Below are positions 14,156 through 22,892 of a DNA stretch of 53,642 nt, in pieces (the first letter of the stretch is position 1; the number at the start of each line of letters is the position of its first letter). The notes under the pieces were generated by a model. That model had not been told where the DNA came from and searched no databases. It worked only from the letters and a program-made list of their open reading frames with translations. The DNA is from Streptomyces amritsarensis (GTDB lineage Bacteria; Actinomycetota; Actinomycetes; Streptomycetales; Streptomycetaceae). The stretch is taken from positions 1-53,642 of the forward strand of contig NZ_MQUR01000054.1 of assembly GCF_001953875.1 (NCBI RefSeq). The letters are read 5' to 3'. The translations under genes and the position numbers were made by a program.

Positions 14156-15595
14156 TCAGCCGTCGAGCGAGGTCATCACGTGCTTGATGCGGGTGTAGTC
14201 CTCGAAGCCGTAGGCGGAGAGGTCCTTGCCGTAGCCGGACTTCTTGAAGCCGCCGTGCGGCATCTCGGCGACGAGCGGGATGTGGGTGTTGATCCACACG
14301 CAGCCGAAGTCGAGGTTCTTCGACATGCGCATCGCGCGGCCGTGGTCCTTGGTCCACACGGAGGAGGCCAGGGCGAACTCGACGCCGTTGGCGTACTCCA
14401 GGGCCTGGGACTCGTCCGTGAAGGACTGGACGGTGATGACGGGGCCGAAGACCTCGTTCTGGATGATCTCGTCGTCCTGCTTGAGGCCGGAGACCACGGT
14501 CGGGGCGTAGAAGTAGCCCTTCTCGCCGACCTGGTGGCCACCCGCCTCGACCTTGGCGTGGGCGGGGAGGCGCTCGATGAAGCCGGCGACCTGCTTCAGC
14601 TGGTTGGGGTTGTTCAGCGGGCCGTAGAGCACGTCCTCGTCGTCCGGCGCGCCGGTCTTGGTGTCGGCGGCGGCCTTGGCGAGGGCGGCCACGAACTCGT
14701 CGTGGATCGACTCGTGCACGAGCACCCGGGTGGCTGCGGTGCAGTCCTGGCCGGCGTTGAAGTAGCCGGCGACCGCGATGTCCTCGACGGCCTTGGGGAT
14801 GTCGGCGTCCTCGAAGACGACGACCGGGGCCTTGCCGCCGAGCTCCAGGTGGACGCGCTTGACGTCCTTGGAGGCGCTCTCGGCGACCTGCATGCCGGCG
14901 CGCACCGAGCCGGTGATGGAGGCCATCGCCGGGGTCGAGTGCTCGACCATGGCCCGGCCGGTCTCGCGGTCGCCGCAGATGACGTTGAAGACGCCCTTGG
15001 GCAGCACCGAGTCGATGATCTCCGCCATCAGGACGGTGGAGGCCGGGGTGGTGTCGGACGGCTTGAGCACGACCGTGTTGCCCGCCGCGATGGCCGGGGC
15101 GAACTTCCACACCGCCATCATCATCGGGTAGTTCCACGGCGCGACCTGGGCGCATACGCCGACCGGCTCACGACGGATGATCGAGGTCATCCCGTCCATG
15201 TACTCGCCGGCCGAGCGACCCTCGAGCAGGCGGGCCGCACCCGCGAAGAAGCGGATCTGGTCCACCATCGGGGGCAGCTCCTCGCTGGCCGTGAGGCCCA
15301 GCGGCTTGCCGGTGTTCTCCGACTCGGCGGCGACGAGCTCGTCCGCGCGCGCCTCGAAGGCGTCCGCGATCTTCAGCAGCGCCTTCTGGCGCTCGGCGGG
15401 GGTGGTGTCGCGCCAGCCCGGGAACGCGGCCGCGGCAGCGGCCATGGCGGCGTCGACATCGGCCTGGCCCGAGAGCGGGGCGGTCGCGTACACCTCGCCG
15501 GTGGCCGGGTTGACCACCTCGGTGGTCCGCCCGTCGGCGGCGTCCTTGAACTCCCCGCCGATGTAGTTGCGCAGACGACGCAGTTCGGTGGTCAC
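14156..15595 (-). CDS. Gamma-aminobutyraldehyde dehydrogenase
   Basis: A 479-residue aldehyde dehydrogenase, paralogous to the one at 6490-8004. Catalytic motifs LELGGKAPVVVF and NAGQDCTAATR are intact, and the C-terminal block GFKKSGYGKDLSAYGFEDYTRIKHV matches aminobutyraldehyde dehydrogenases. It would oxidise 4-aminobutanal, made from putrescine by the aminotransferase encoded divergently, to GABA. The GTG at 15595 was chosen because AGGAG lies 10 bases upstream; the frame stays open further, but without a ribosome binding site. It shares its upstream region with the Lrp-type regulator, which likely controls it. Confidence 0.85.
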   Translation of the reverse strand: MTTELRRLRNYIGGEFKDAADGRTTEVVNPATGEVYATAPLSGQADVDAAMAAAAAAFPGWRDTTPAERQKALLKIADAFEARADELVAAESENTGKPLGLTASEELPPMVDQIRFFAGAARLLEGRSAGEYMDGMTSIIRREPVGVCAQVAPWNYPMMMAVWKFAPAIAAGNTVVLKPSDTTPASTVLMAEIIDSVLPKGVFNVICGDRETGRAMVEHSTPAMASITGSVRAGMQVAESASKDVKRVHLELGGKAPVVVFEDADIPKAVEDIAVAGYFNAGQDCTAATRVLVHESIHDEFVAALAKAAADTKTGAPDDEDVLYGPLNNPNQLKQVAGFIERLPAHAKVEAGGHQVGEKGYFYAPTVVSGLKQDDEIIQNEVFGPVITVQSFTDESQALEYANGVEFALASSVWTKDHGRAMRMSKNLDFGCVWINTHIPLVAEMPHGGFKKSGYGKDLSAYGFEDYTRIKHVMTSLDG

Positions 15596-15764
15596 TACAG
15601 CCACACTCCTGATCACATGTCCAACGATTGAGACGTTTACCAAAGCCTAGCCGCTCGGCGGAGGCTTTCGACAGACCCGGACGCCACCACCTACGAAATC
15701 GGTGAGATCGGAGTCTTCAAACAACGAATTTCATCGATTCCGCCTTGCGGAACAGACGACCCTC

Positions 15765-16268
15765 GTGCACAGTGAGGTCGTGGTCAGTCGAAGCGCAGAT
15801 TCCAGGAACAGACAACCGTCCCCTTCGGTCGATGCTGTGTCCCTGGCGATCATCGAGCAACTGCAGGAGGACGGTCGCCGTCCCTATGCATCGATCGGCA
15901 AGGCCGTAGGCCTGTCCGAGGCTGCCGTACGCCAACGCGTACAGAAGCTGCTCGACCAGGGCGTCATGCAGATCGTCGCCGTCACCGACCCGCTCACCGT
16001 GGGCCTGCGGCGCCAGGCCATGGTCGGCATCAACGTCGAGGGCGACCTCGACCCGGTGGCCGACGCGCTGACCGCGATGGCCGAGTGCGAGTACGTGGTG
16101 ATGACCGCCGGCTCGTTCGACCTGATGGTGGAGATCGTCTGCGAGGACGACGACCACCTGCTGGAAACGATCAACAAGAAGATCCGCACGCTCCCCGGCG
16201 TGCGATCCACCGAAAGCTTCGTTTACCTGAAGCTGAAGAAGCAGACCTACATGTGGGGAACCCGATAA
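15765..16268 (+). CDS. Lrp/AsnC-family transcriptional regulator
   Basis: A 167-residue regulator. Residues from about 27 to 75 form the winged helix-turn-helix (SLAIIEQLQEDGRRPYASIGKAVGLSEAAVRQRVQKL family pattern), and the C-terminal half is the RAM ligand-binding domain (VVMTAGSFDLMVEIVCEDDDHLL). It probably senses an amino acid or polyamine product and regulates the divergent aldehyde dehydrogenase and the aminotransferase that follows two bases after its stop. GTG 15765 is the preferred start; GTG 15780 and upstream codons are possible. The N-terminal 25 residues are Ser-rich and probably disordered. Confidence 0.85.
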   Translation: MHSEVVVSRSADSRNRQPSPSVDAVSLAIIEQLQEDGRRPYASIGKAVGLSEAAVRQRVQKLLDQGVMQIVAVTDPLTVGLRRQAMVGINVEGDLDPVADALTAMAECEYVVMTAGSFDLMVEIVCEDDDHLLETINKKIRTLPGVRSTESFVYLKLKKQTYMWGTR

Positions 16269-16270
16269 CC

Positions 16271-17632
16271 GTGACCCAGGACCTGTCCAAGACCGCGTAC
16301 GACCACTTGTGGATGCACTTCACCCGCATGTCGTCCTACGAGAACTCCCCCGTCCCCACCATCGTCCGCGGTGAGGGCACCTACATCTTCGACGACAAGG
16401 GCAAGCGCTACCTGGACGGTCTCGCCGGCCTGTTCGTGGTCAACGCCGGTCACGGCCGCAAGGAGCTGGCCGAGGTCGCCTACAAGCAGGCGCAGCAGCT
16501 GGCCTTCTTCCCCGTGTGGTCCTACGCCCACCCGATGGCCGTGGAGCTCGCCGAGCGCCTGGCGAACTACGCCCCGGGCGACCTGAACAAGGTCTTCTTC
16601 ACCACCGGCGGCGGCGAGGCCGTCGAGACCGCCTGGAAGCTCGCCAAGCAGTACTTCAAGCTGCAGGGCAAGCCCACCAAGTACAAGGTCATCTCGCGTG
16701 CGGTCGCCTACCACGGCACCCCGCAGGGCGCCCTGTCGATCACGGGCCTGCCGGCCCTGAAGGCTCCGTTCGAGCCGCTGGTGCCCGGCGCGCACAAGGT
16801 GCCGAACACCAACATCTACCGCGCCCCGATCTACGGCGACGACCCCGAGGCCTTCGGCCGCTGGTGCGCCGACCAGATCGAGCAGCAGATCCTCTTCGAG
16901 GGCGCCGACACCGTCGCAGCCGTCTTCCTGGAGCCGGTGCAGAACGCCGGCGGCTGCTTCCCGCCGCCGCCCGGCTACTTCCAGCGGGTCCGCGAGATCT
17001 GCGACGAGTACGACGTGCTCCTCGTCTCCGACGAGACGATCTGCGCCTTCGGCCGCCTCGGCACGATGTTCGCCTGCGACAAGTTCGGCTACGTACCGGA
17101 CATGATCACCTGCGCCAAGGGCATGACCTCGGGCTACTCCCCGATCGGCGCCTGCATCGTCTCGGACCGCATCGCCGAGCCGTTCTACAAGGGCGACAAC
17201 ACCTTCCTGCACGGGTACACCTTCGGCGGACACCCGGTGTCCTCCGCGGTGGCCCTGGCCAACCTCGACATCTTCGACAAGGAAGGCCTCAACCAGCACG
17301 TGCTGGACAACGAGGGCGCCTTCCTCCAGACGCTGCAGAAGCTGCACGACCTGCCGATCGTCGGCGACGTCCGCGGCAACGGCTACTTCTACGGCATCGA
17401 GCTCGTCAAGGACAAGGTCACCAAGGAGTCCTTCACGGACGAGGAGACCGAGCGCGTGCTCTACGGCTTCCTCTCCAAGGCCCTCTTCGAGAACGGCCTG
17501 TACTGCCGGGCCGACGACCGCGGCGACCCGGTCATCCAGCTGGCGCCGCCGCTGACCGCGGACCAGGGCACCTTCGACGAGATCGAAGGCATCCTGCGCT
17601 CGGTGCTCACCGAGGCCTGGACCAAGCTCTGA
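16271..17632 (+). CDS. Class III aminotransferase (putrescine/omega-amino acid type)
   Basis: A 453-residue PLP-dependent fold type I aminotransferase. The cofactor motifs are TTGGGEAVETAWK (phosphate binding), VSDETICAFGR (aspartate to pyridine nitrogen) and the Schiff-base lysine in ITCAKGMTSGY. Length fits putrescine or beta-alanine/omega-amino acid:pyruvate aminotransferases. With the divergent aminobutyraldehyde dehydrogenase it makes a putrescine to GABA route that needs no glutamylation. It begins two bases after the Lrp regulator with a weak ribosome binding site, so coupling is likely, and a strong terminator follows. Amino acceptor not determinable from sequence. Confidence 0.82.
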   Translation: MTQDLSKTAYDHLWMHFTRMSSYENSPVPTIVRGEGTYIFDDKGKRYLDGLAGLFVVNAGHGRKELAEVAYKQAQQLAFFPVWSYAHPMAVELAERLANYAPGDLNKVFFTTGGGEAVETAWKLAKQYFKLQGKPTKYKVISRAVAYHGTPQGALSITGLPALKAPFEPLVPGAHKVPNTNIYRAPIYGDDPEAFGRWCADQIEQQILFEGADTVAAVFLEPVQNAGGCFPPPPGYFQRVREICDEYDVLLVSDETICAFGRLGTMFACDKFGYVPDMITCAKGMTSGYSPIGACIVSDRIAEPFYKGDNTFLHGYTFGGHPVSSAVALANLDIFDKEGLNQHVLDNEGAFLQTLQKLHDLPIVGDVRGNGYFYGIELVKDKVTKESFTDEETERVLYGFLSKALFENGLYCRADDRGDPVIQLAPPLTADQGTFDEIEGILRSVLTEAWTKL

Positions 17633-17668
17633 CCGGTCAGTAGACGGTCCGCGGCACGACAGGGCGAA

Positions 17669-17721
17669 CACACGGCCCGGATCCTCCGTTCGAGTGAGAA
17701 CGCGGGGGTCCGGGCCGTGTG
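17669..17721 (+). terminator. Hairpin terminator after the aminotransferase gene
   Basis: A perfect 13-base inverted repeat, CACACGGCCCGGA (17669-17681) with its complement (17709-17721), starts 36 bases after the stop codon. The loop is 27 bases and no strong U-run follows, as is common in Streptomyces. Confidence 0.7.
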
Positions 17722-17816
17722 CTGTCAGCATTCAAGCGGTTCATCTCTTTACATCTCATTGCGGCGCCAGTGACCGAAAGGGCTCCGTTTCGTTCCCTCG
17801 GACGGAGGTGTACGCC

Positions 17817-18569
17817 ATGGTGGCCCCACCGGAGAATGCCCCGCCGGACAACGACGTGCTCTGGGCGCGGTCCCTGCACCACGCGCACGACGGTGCCCCC
17901 GCCCTCGTCGGCGTCTCCCTCGGAGTCCGCCAGGGCGAGATCGTGGCCCTGACCGGCCCCCGCGGCAGCGGCAAGACCACCCTGCTGCGCTGCCTGTCCG
18001 GGCAGCTGCGCCCCTGCGAGGGCGAGGTCTGGTTCAACAGCGTCCCCGTCCACACCATGGGAGACCTGGCCCGTGAGCGGCTGCGCCGCGACCGCTTCGG
18101 CTGGCTCGGTCCCGAACCGCAGCTGCTGCCCGAGCTGAAGGTCTGGGAGAACGCCGCCCTGCCGCTGCTGCTCGCCGGGGCCTCCCACCGCAGCGCCAAG
18201 CACGCCGCCTGCGAATGGCTCGACCGCCTCGACATCGGCGCCTTCGCCCGCAAGCGTCCCGCCTCCCTGACCCGCGCCGAGTGCCAGCGCGTCGCCCTGG
18301 CCCGGGCCCTGGTCAACGTGCCCTCGGTGATCTACGCCGACGAGCCCACCGCCCCGCTGCACCGGGCCGACCGGGCCCTGCTGCTGCGGACGCTGACCAC
18401 CGCGGCCCGCTCCCACGAGATCACCGTGCTGCTGGCCACCGACGACGAGGCCACCGCCGCCGCCGCGGACCGCCGCCTGGCCCTGGTCGACGGCCGCCTC
18501 GCGGTGAACGGCGCCTCCCCCCTCCCCGACACCCCGGAGGGCCAGGCAGCGTGCTCGCTCTCCGCCTAG
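17817..18569 (+). CDS. ABC transporter ATP-binding protein (LolD/MacB type)
   Basis: A 250-residue ATPase. Walker A is GPRGSGKTT and Walker B is VIYADEPT, but the signature motif is degenerate, LTRAECQRVALARAL in place of LSGGQ. Such changes are seen in some MacB-like exporters and may reduce turnover. The next gene, a membrane protein, starts inside its 3' end, so the two form a transporter-like pair. GGAGG lies nine bases before ATG 17817. The substrate is unknown. Confidence 0.8.
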   Translation: MVAPPENAPPDNDVLWARSLHHAHDGAPALVGVSLGVRQGEIVALTGPRGSGKTTLLRCLSGQLRPCEGEVWFNSVPVHTMGDLARERLRRDRFGWLGPEPQLLPELKVWENAALPLLLAGASHRSAKHAACEWLDRLDIGAFARKRPASLTRAECQRVALARALVNVPSVIYADEPTAPLHRADRALLLRTLTTAARSHEITVLLATDDEATAAAADRRLALVDGRLAVNGASPLPDTPEGQAACSLSA

Positions 18570-19624
18570 CCCGCGGCTCCCGGCCCCTCGTCCAGCTGCG
18601 GCGGCTGCTCGTCGCCGCGGCCTCCGCCGGGACCGGCTTCCTGCTGCTGTACGTGCTCGCCGGAGCCGTGGCCCGGCCTGCCGGATCGTTCCCGCGCCTG
18701 CTGTGGGCCTTGGTCCCGCTCGCCGCGACGGTCCACTTCGCCGTCGCCGTCGCCCGGGCCGACCCCGCCACCCGGCCCCGCGAGGGGCTGGACGCCGCCG
18801 GGCTGGGACCCGTACGCCTGGCGCTGGCCGCCGCGATCTCCACGGCCGTCGCGTGCGCCCTGGGCAGCGCCCTGGCACTGGCCCTCTTCCTGCACCTCCG
18901 CGGGGACGTCGCCGGCCTGCCGTTCGACGGCTCCGGCGCCCGGCTGCTCCATGCCGAGCAGCCGCTGCCCGTGGCGGCCGCCCTGACCCTGCTGGCCCTC
19001 GTACCGCTGACCGCTTCGGCCGCCACCGTCCTCGCGCTGCGTCCGCACCGGCCGCTGGCTCCGCAGACCGCCCTGCCCTGGGGCATCACGCTGACCGCCT
19101 GCGGGCTCGCCACCGAGGCCTACGCCGGCCGGGACGGCGGCGGGGTCCTCGCCGGCTGGACGCTGACCGCCGTCGGGCTCGCCCTCACCGGGCCGGGTCT
19201 GGCCTACGCCTGCGGAAGCCTGGTCCAGGCCGTCCGCCCGGGCGCGCTGCGGCTGCTGGCCGGGCGGTCCCTGCAGGAGCAGGCCTCCCGGATCGGGCCG
19301 CCGCTGGGCGTGCTGTGCTCCGTGGCCGCGGGGGCCCTGACCGCCTTCGCCCTGCGGGACCGGGGCGGGCTGCACGTACCGCTCGGTCCGCTGGCCTGGC
19401 CGGCCGCCGCCCTGGTGGCCCTGTGCGCCGCCGCGACCCTTCTCACATCGGCGGTGGAGACCCGCCGGTCCGAGTCCCCCGGACGCCGGGCCATGCTCGA
19501 TCTGGCCGCTCCCGCAAGGGTCCTGCGGACGGCCGCGGGGGTGCGGGCCGCCGCGCTCGCGGCCGTGTGCGTACCGCTCAGCTGGGGTGTGGCACAGCTG
19601 ACGTCGCTGGCGCTGACCCGCTGA
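18551..19624 (+). CDS. ABC transporter-associated membrane protein (putative permease)
   Basis: A 357-residue, strongly hydrophobic protein with roughly eight or nine transmembrane helices. It starts at GTG 18551, inside the last 19 bases of the ATPase gene, implying coupled translation. I see no clear MacB/FtsX periplasmic domain; instead short loops join Leu/Ala-rich helices such as LLVAAASAGTGFLLLYVLAGA. It is best described as the partner permease of the ATPase because of the overlap. Function unknown. Confidence 0.7.
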   Translation: MLALRLARGSRPLVQLRRLLVAAASAGTGFLLLYVLAGAVARPAGSFPRLLWALVPLAATVHFAVAVARADPATRPREGLDAAGLGPVRLALAAAISTAVACALGSALALALFLHLRGDVAGLPFDGSGARLLHAEQPLPVAAALTLLALVPLTASAATVLALRPHRPLAPQTALPWGITLTACGLATEAYAGRDGGGVLAGWTLTAVGLALTGPGLAYACGSLVQAVRPGALRLLAGRSLQEQASRIGPPLGVLCSVAAGALTAFALRDRGGLHVPLGPLAWPAAALVALCAAATLLTSAVETRRSESPGRRAMLDLAAPARVLRTAAGVRAAALAAVCVPLSWGVAQLTSLALTR

Positions 19625-19637
19625 GGCGTACAGCCCT

Positions 19638-19643
19638 TAGGGT
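19638..19643 (+). promoter_or_regulatory. -10 element of a probable leaderless promoter
   Basis: TAGGGT ends seven bases before the ATG of the LOG-family gene at 19651, so transcription would start at or next to the start codon. This is the usual spacing of leaderless actinobacterial promoters, and no Shine-Dalgarno sequence is present. Confidence 0.55.
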
Positions 19644-19650
19644 GGGCCGA

Positions 19651-20742
19651 ATGGTCAACGCAGACATCGAGATCGAGACGCTCGCCGCATTCGACCAGGC
19701 CGTGGCACGCGGCTCGCTCAGCGGCTACCGGATCCAGTCGGTCAACCTGCTGGAGCGGACCTTCGCGCTGCTGGCCGCCGACACCTCGGCGGCCGTCTTC
19801 CTGGGCTGCGCGATGGAGCCCGATGCCTCGGCGAAGGTCCGCGCGGACGGCGCACTGGTCTTCCCGCCCGTCCCCGACCTGCCCTTCAACCCGTACCGGG
19901 GCCTGCTGTACACGCCGGAGGAGCTCTTCGAAGGGCTGCCCGACGGCTACGAGGCCACCCCGGACGCCGAGACGTACGCCTGGTTCCGGGAGACCGAGAC
20001 CGACGGCGACGTCTTCTCCTCGATGCTGCGCTCCGTCCACGACGACGCCGTCTCCGACGCCCTCGACGAGCACCTCGCCACCGCCCGCGTGGTGGGGGTG
20101 ATGGGCGGCCACGCCGTGTCCCGGTGCAGCGCGGACTACCGCGGTGCCGCGGAGCTCGGCCGGGCGCTGACCCGGTCCGGACTGACCGTGGCCACGGGCG
20201 GCGGACCCGGCGCGATGGAGGCCGCCCACCTCGGCGCCCACCTGGCGCCGGCCCCGGACGACGCCCTCGACGAGGCCCTGGAGCTGCTGGCCAAGGCCCC
20301 GTCCTTCGAGCCGTCGGTGTCCGACTGGGCGCGCGCGGCCTTCGCCGTACGGGACCGCTGGCCCGGCGGCGGCGATTCGGTGGGCATCCCCACCTGGTTC
20401 TACGGGCACGAGCCGCCGAACGCCTTCGCGGCGCACATCGCGAAGTTCTTCGCGAACGCCGTCCGGGAGGACGGGCTGCTGGCCCGGTCCTCCGCGGGCG
20501 TGGTGTTCCTGCCCGGGGCTGCCGGCACCGTCCAGGAGATATTCGACCACGCGACGCCGAACTACTACGGGTCCCGGGGCGAGGCGGCCCCGATGGTGCT
20601 GGTCGGCCGCAGCCACTGGACCGAGGACCTCCCGGCCTGGCCCCTGCTGCGGGCGCTGGCCCGGGGGCGGGCGATGGAGTCGCGGATCGCGCTCGTGGAC
20701 TCGGTGGACGAGGTCCCCGGGGTGCTCGCTTCGATGAGCTGA
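19651..20742 (+). CDS. LOG-family (Rossmann fold) nucleotide-binding protein
   Basis: A 363-residue protein, longer than the roughly 190-residue cytokinin-activating LOG enzymes because of an N-terminal domain of about 140 residues. The Rossmann part has VVGVMGGHAVSR, then GGGPGAMEAA, then LPGAAGTVQEIF. The last is a variant of the family motif PGGxGTxxE, with Ala-Ala in place of Gly-x but with the glutamate kept. LOG proteins release the base from nucleoside 5'-monophosphates; whether this long form does so is unknown. The gene appears leaderless and stands alone. Confidence 0.75.
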   Translation: MVNADIEIETLAAFDQAVARGSLSGYRIQSVNLLERTFALLAADTSAAVFLGCAMEPDASAKVRADGALVFPPVPDLPFNPYRGLLYTPEELFEGLPDGYEATPDAETYAWFRETETDGDVFSSMLRSVHDDAVSDALDEHLATARVVGVMGGHAVSRCSADYRGAAELGRALTRSGLTVATGGGPGAMEAAHLGAHLAPAPDDALDEALELLAKAPSFEPSVSDWARAAFAVRDRWPGGGDSVGIPTWFYGHEPPNAFAAHIAKFFANAVREDGLLARSSAGVVFLPGAAGTVQEIFDHATPNYYGSRGEAAPMVLVGRSHWTEDLPAWPLLRALARGRAMESRIALVDSVDEVPGVLASMS

Positions 20743-20771
20743 GCTCCGGAGGCAACTTCCGGGCCGATTCC

Positions 20772-20809
20772 CACGTCTGGCAGAGGTACCGCACAACCTG
20801 CCAGACGTG
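20772..20809 (+). promoter_or_regulatory. 12-bp stem-loop just before the DMT transporter ribosome binding site
   Basis: CACGTCTGGCAG (20772-20783) pairs perfectly with 20798-20809, with a 14-base loop. The 3' arm ends two bases before the GGAG ribosome binding site (20812-20815) of the gene starting at GTG 20823. It may be a terminator of the LOG gene, a DNA operator, or an RNA element controlling translation. No U-run follows. Confidence 0.55.
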
Positions 20810-20822
20810 AACGGAGCCATCG

Positions 20823-21728
20823 GTGCTCATAGGCCTGCTGACCGCTGTCGCGGCATCCATCTGCTACGGCACGGGCTCCGTGCTGCAAGCCGTCGGATCC
20901 CGCCGCGCCGCCCGGATGTCCCCGGCGGCCGCCGGGGTGACCGCCCACGGCGGCCCCAACCTGTCGTCCACCGCGAAGGCGGCGATGACGTGGGAGTTCA
21001 TCGTCGGCACCATCCTGGACTTCGTCGGCTTCGGGCTCGGCGCCCTGGCCGCCCGCCTCCTTCCGCTCTTCCTCTCCCAGACGGTGATCAGCGCCAACCT
21101 GGTCATCACGGCCGTGCTCAGCGTGAAGATGCTCGGCATCCGGCTGACCCGCAAGGAATGGACCTCCATCGGTGTCGTCTGCACCGCGCTCGTCCTGCTG
21201 GCGACGGCGGCCGGCCACGAGGGCGGCCACCATGCGCCCATGTCCACGCACTGGTGGCTGCTGGGGATCACCGCGCTGCTGATGGTGGGCGGCACGGTGG
21301 CCGTCCGCCTCCTCGGCGGCGGCGCCGCGATCCTGGCGGGTCTGCTGTCCGGCCTGGGCTTCGGCGCCCTCGGCGTGGGTGTGCGCATCCTGGACGGCGT
21401 CGACCCGTTCGACCTCGGCACCCTCCTCACCGACCCGGCCCTCTACGCCATCCTGCTGGCCGGCATCGGCGGCATGTACCTGCACACCGTGGCCCTGCAG
21501 ATCGGCTCGGTGAACGGGGCGACGGCGGCCCTCGTGGTCGGCGAGACGGTGCTCCCCGGCGCGATCGGAGTGCTCTGGCTCGGCGACGCCTCGCGCCCCG
21601 GCCTGGCCTGGCTCGCGGTCCTCGGCTTCGTCATGGCCGTGACCGGCGCGGTGGCGGTGGCCTGGTACGGCAAGCACGAGGGCGCCGAGGCGGAAGCCCC
21701 GGCGCCGGTACCGCAACCGGTCGGCTGA
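20823..21728 (+). CDS. DMT-superfamily (EamA-like) membrane transporter
   Basis: A 301-residue membrane protein with about eight or nine helices. The helices repeat a small-residue-rich pattern in two halves, for example ASICYGTGSVLQAVGS at the start and NGATAALVVGETVLPGAIGVLWLGD in the second half, which is typical of drug/metabolite transporters. A His-rich loop (GHEGGHHAP) lies near the middle. Substrate unknown. The GTG start has GGAG eight bases upstream, immediately after a 12-base hairpin. Confidence 0.75.
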   Translation: MLIGLLTAVAASICYGTGSVLQAVGSRRAARMSPAAAGVTAHGGPNLSSTAKAAMTWEFIVGTILDFVGFGLGALAARLLPLFLSQTVISANLVITAVLSVKMLGIRLTRKEWTSIGVVCTALVLLATAAGHEGGHHAPMSTHWWLLGITALLMVGGTVAVRLLGGGAAILAGLLSGLGFGALGVGVRILDGVDPFDLGTLLTDPALYAILLAGIGGMYLHTVALQIGSVNGATAALVVGETVLPGAIGVLWLGDASRPGLAWLAVLGFVMAVTGAVAVAWYGKHEGAEAEAPAPVPQPVG

Positions 21729-21851
21729 CCGCAGGGCCGGCCGGGCGGCGCGGGGCGGCGGCGCCCCGCTCCCTCACCCGGTCGGCCGCCCCCGGTGGTG
21801 GCGCGGCCACGGCTGTCGCTTGCTGGACCGGGGGGAGAGAGCGAGGGGTTC

Positions 21852-22490
21852 ATGGATCCCACGACCGATCCGCTCAAGACACCGCGCGCTGCCGGTCTGG
21901 CCGGGGTCGCCTTCGCCCTGCTCCTCGCTGCGGCGATCGTCCTGATGCGGATCTCCGTCCCGGCCGGCGACGCCGCCGCCGCCGCGACCATCGACCAGGA
22001 CCGCCGCTGGGCGGTCCAGCTGGCCCTGCAGATCGTGCCCTTCGCCGGGATCTTCTTCCTCTGGTTCATGGGCGCCCTCCGCGCGCACACCGGCGAGGCC
22101 GAGGACCGGTTCATCGCCACGGTGTTCCTCGGCAGCGGCTTCGTCTTCGTGGCCACGCTGTTCGCCGCCGCCGCGGCGGCCGGCACCGTGCTGAACGAGC
22201 AGGCACCCTCCGACTTCGGCCGCCACTACGCCTACACCCTGCTCGCGACGTACGCGATGCGCATGGCGGCGGTCTTCGTCCTCGCGACCTCGATGATCGG
22301 GCGGACGCTCGGTGTCCTCCCCCGGCCCCTGGCCATGCTGGGCACCCTCGTCGGCCTGTTCCTGATCGTGGTGGGCGCCGGGGTGCCCTGGTCCGAGCTG
22401 CTGTTCCCGGCGTGGGCTTTGGTGATCAGCCTCTACATTCTGCGGGTCCGGCGCACCAGCGCGTCCGCGGACGGCTCCGGCCGGCCCTGA
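21852..22490 (+). CDS. Hypothetical membrane protein, 212 aa
   Basis: A protein with about five or six transmembrane segments, starting GVAFALLLAAAIVLM after a short polar N-terminus and ending in a basic, disordered tail. No domain is recognised with confidence. The ATG at 21852 follows GAGGGG. It is 123 bases downstream of the DMT transporter and 132 bases before the ferredoxin; no functional link is evident. Confidence 0.7.
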   Translation: MDPTTDPLKTPRAAGLAGVAFALLLAAAIVLMRISVPAGDAAAAATIDQDRRWAVQLALQIVPFAGIFFLWFMGALRAHTGEAEDRFIATVFLGSGFVFVATLFAAAAAAGTVLNEQAPSDFGRHYAYTLLATYAMRMAAVFVLATSMIGRTLGVLPRPLAMLGTLVGLFLIVVGAGVPWSELLFPAWALVISLYILRVRRTSASADGSGRP

Positions 22491-22622
22491 ACCACTCCTG
22501 ACCTGGCGGTCCGTGCTCCGGCAGGCGGCCTCCCGGTCCCGCGTGCATGCTGGGGACAGGGGAGGCCCGGGGGTACCCGGGGGGCGACGGGGATCAACAG
22601 CCGAGGGAAAGGCAGATCCGTC

Positions 22623-22892
22623 ATGAGGCTTGTCGTCGACCTCAACCGCTGCCAGGGATACGCACAGTGCGCCTTCCTCGCTCCCGACGTCTTCGCCATG
22701 CACGGCGACGAGTCGCTCCTCTACAACCCGGAGGCGCCCGCCGAGCAGCGCGAGGACGTCGTCCGCGCCGTGGCCGCGTGCCCCGTCGGCGCGATCCTCC
22801 TCGAACTCACGGACGAGGACATGGCGGGCATGGTGTCCCAGGACACCGTCGCCGGGGCCGGCGCCGCATCCGCATCCGGAGGCGCACGGTGA
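22623..22892 (+). CDS. Ferredoxin ([3Fe-4S] type)
   Basis: An 89-residue ferredoxin. The cluster ligands are seen in CQGYAQC (C-x5-C) near residues 11-17 and in ACPVGAI further on, the pattern of single-cluster [3Fe-4S] ferredoxins that serve actinobacterial P450s. The C-terminal 25 residues are an Ala/Gly-rich tail. Its stop overlaps the reductase start (GTGA), and it would carry electrons from that reductase to the P450 two genes downstream. Confidence 0.9.
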   Translation: MRLVVDLNRCQGYAQCAFLAPDVFAMHGDESLLYNPEAPAEQREDVVRAVAACPVGAILLELTDEDMAGMVSQDTVAGAGAASASGGAR

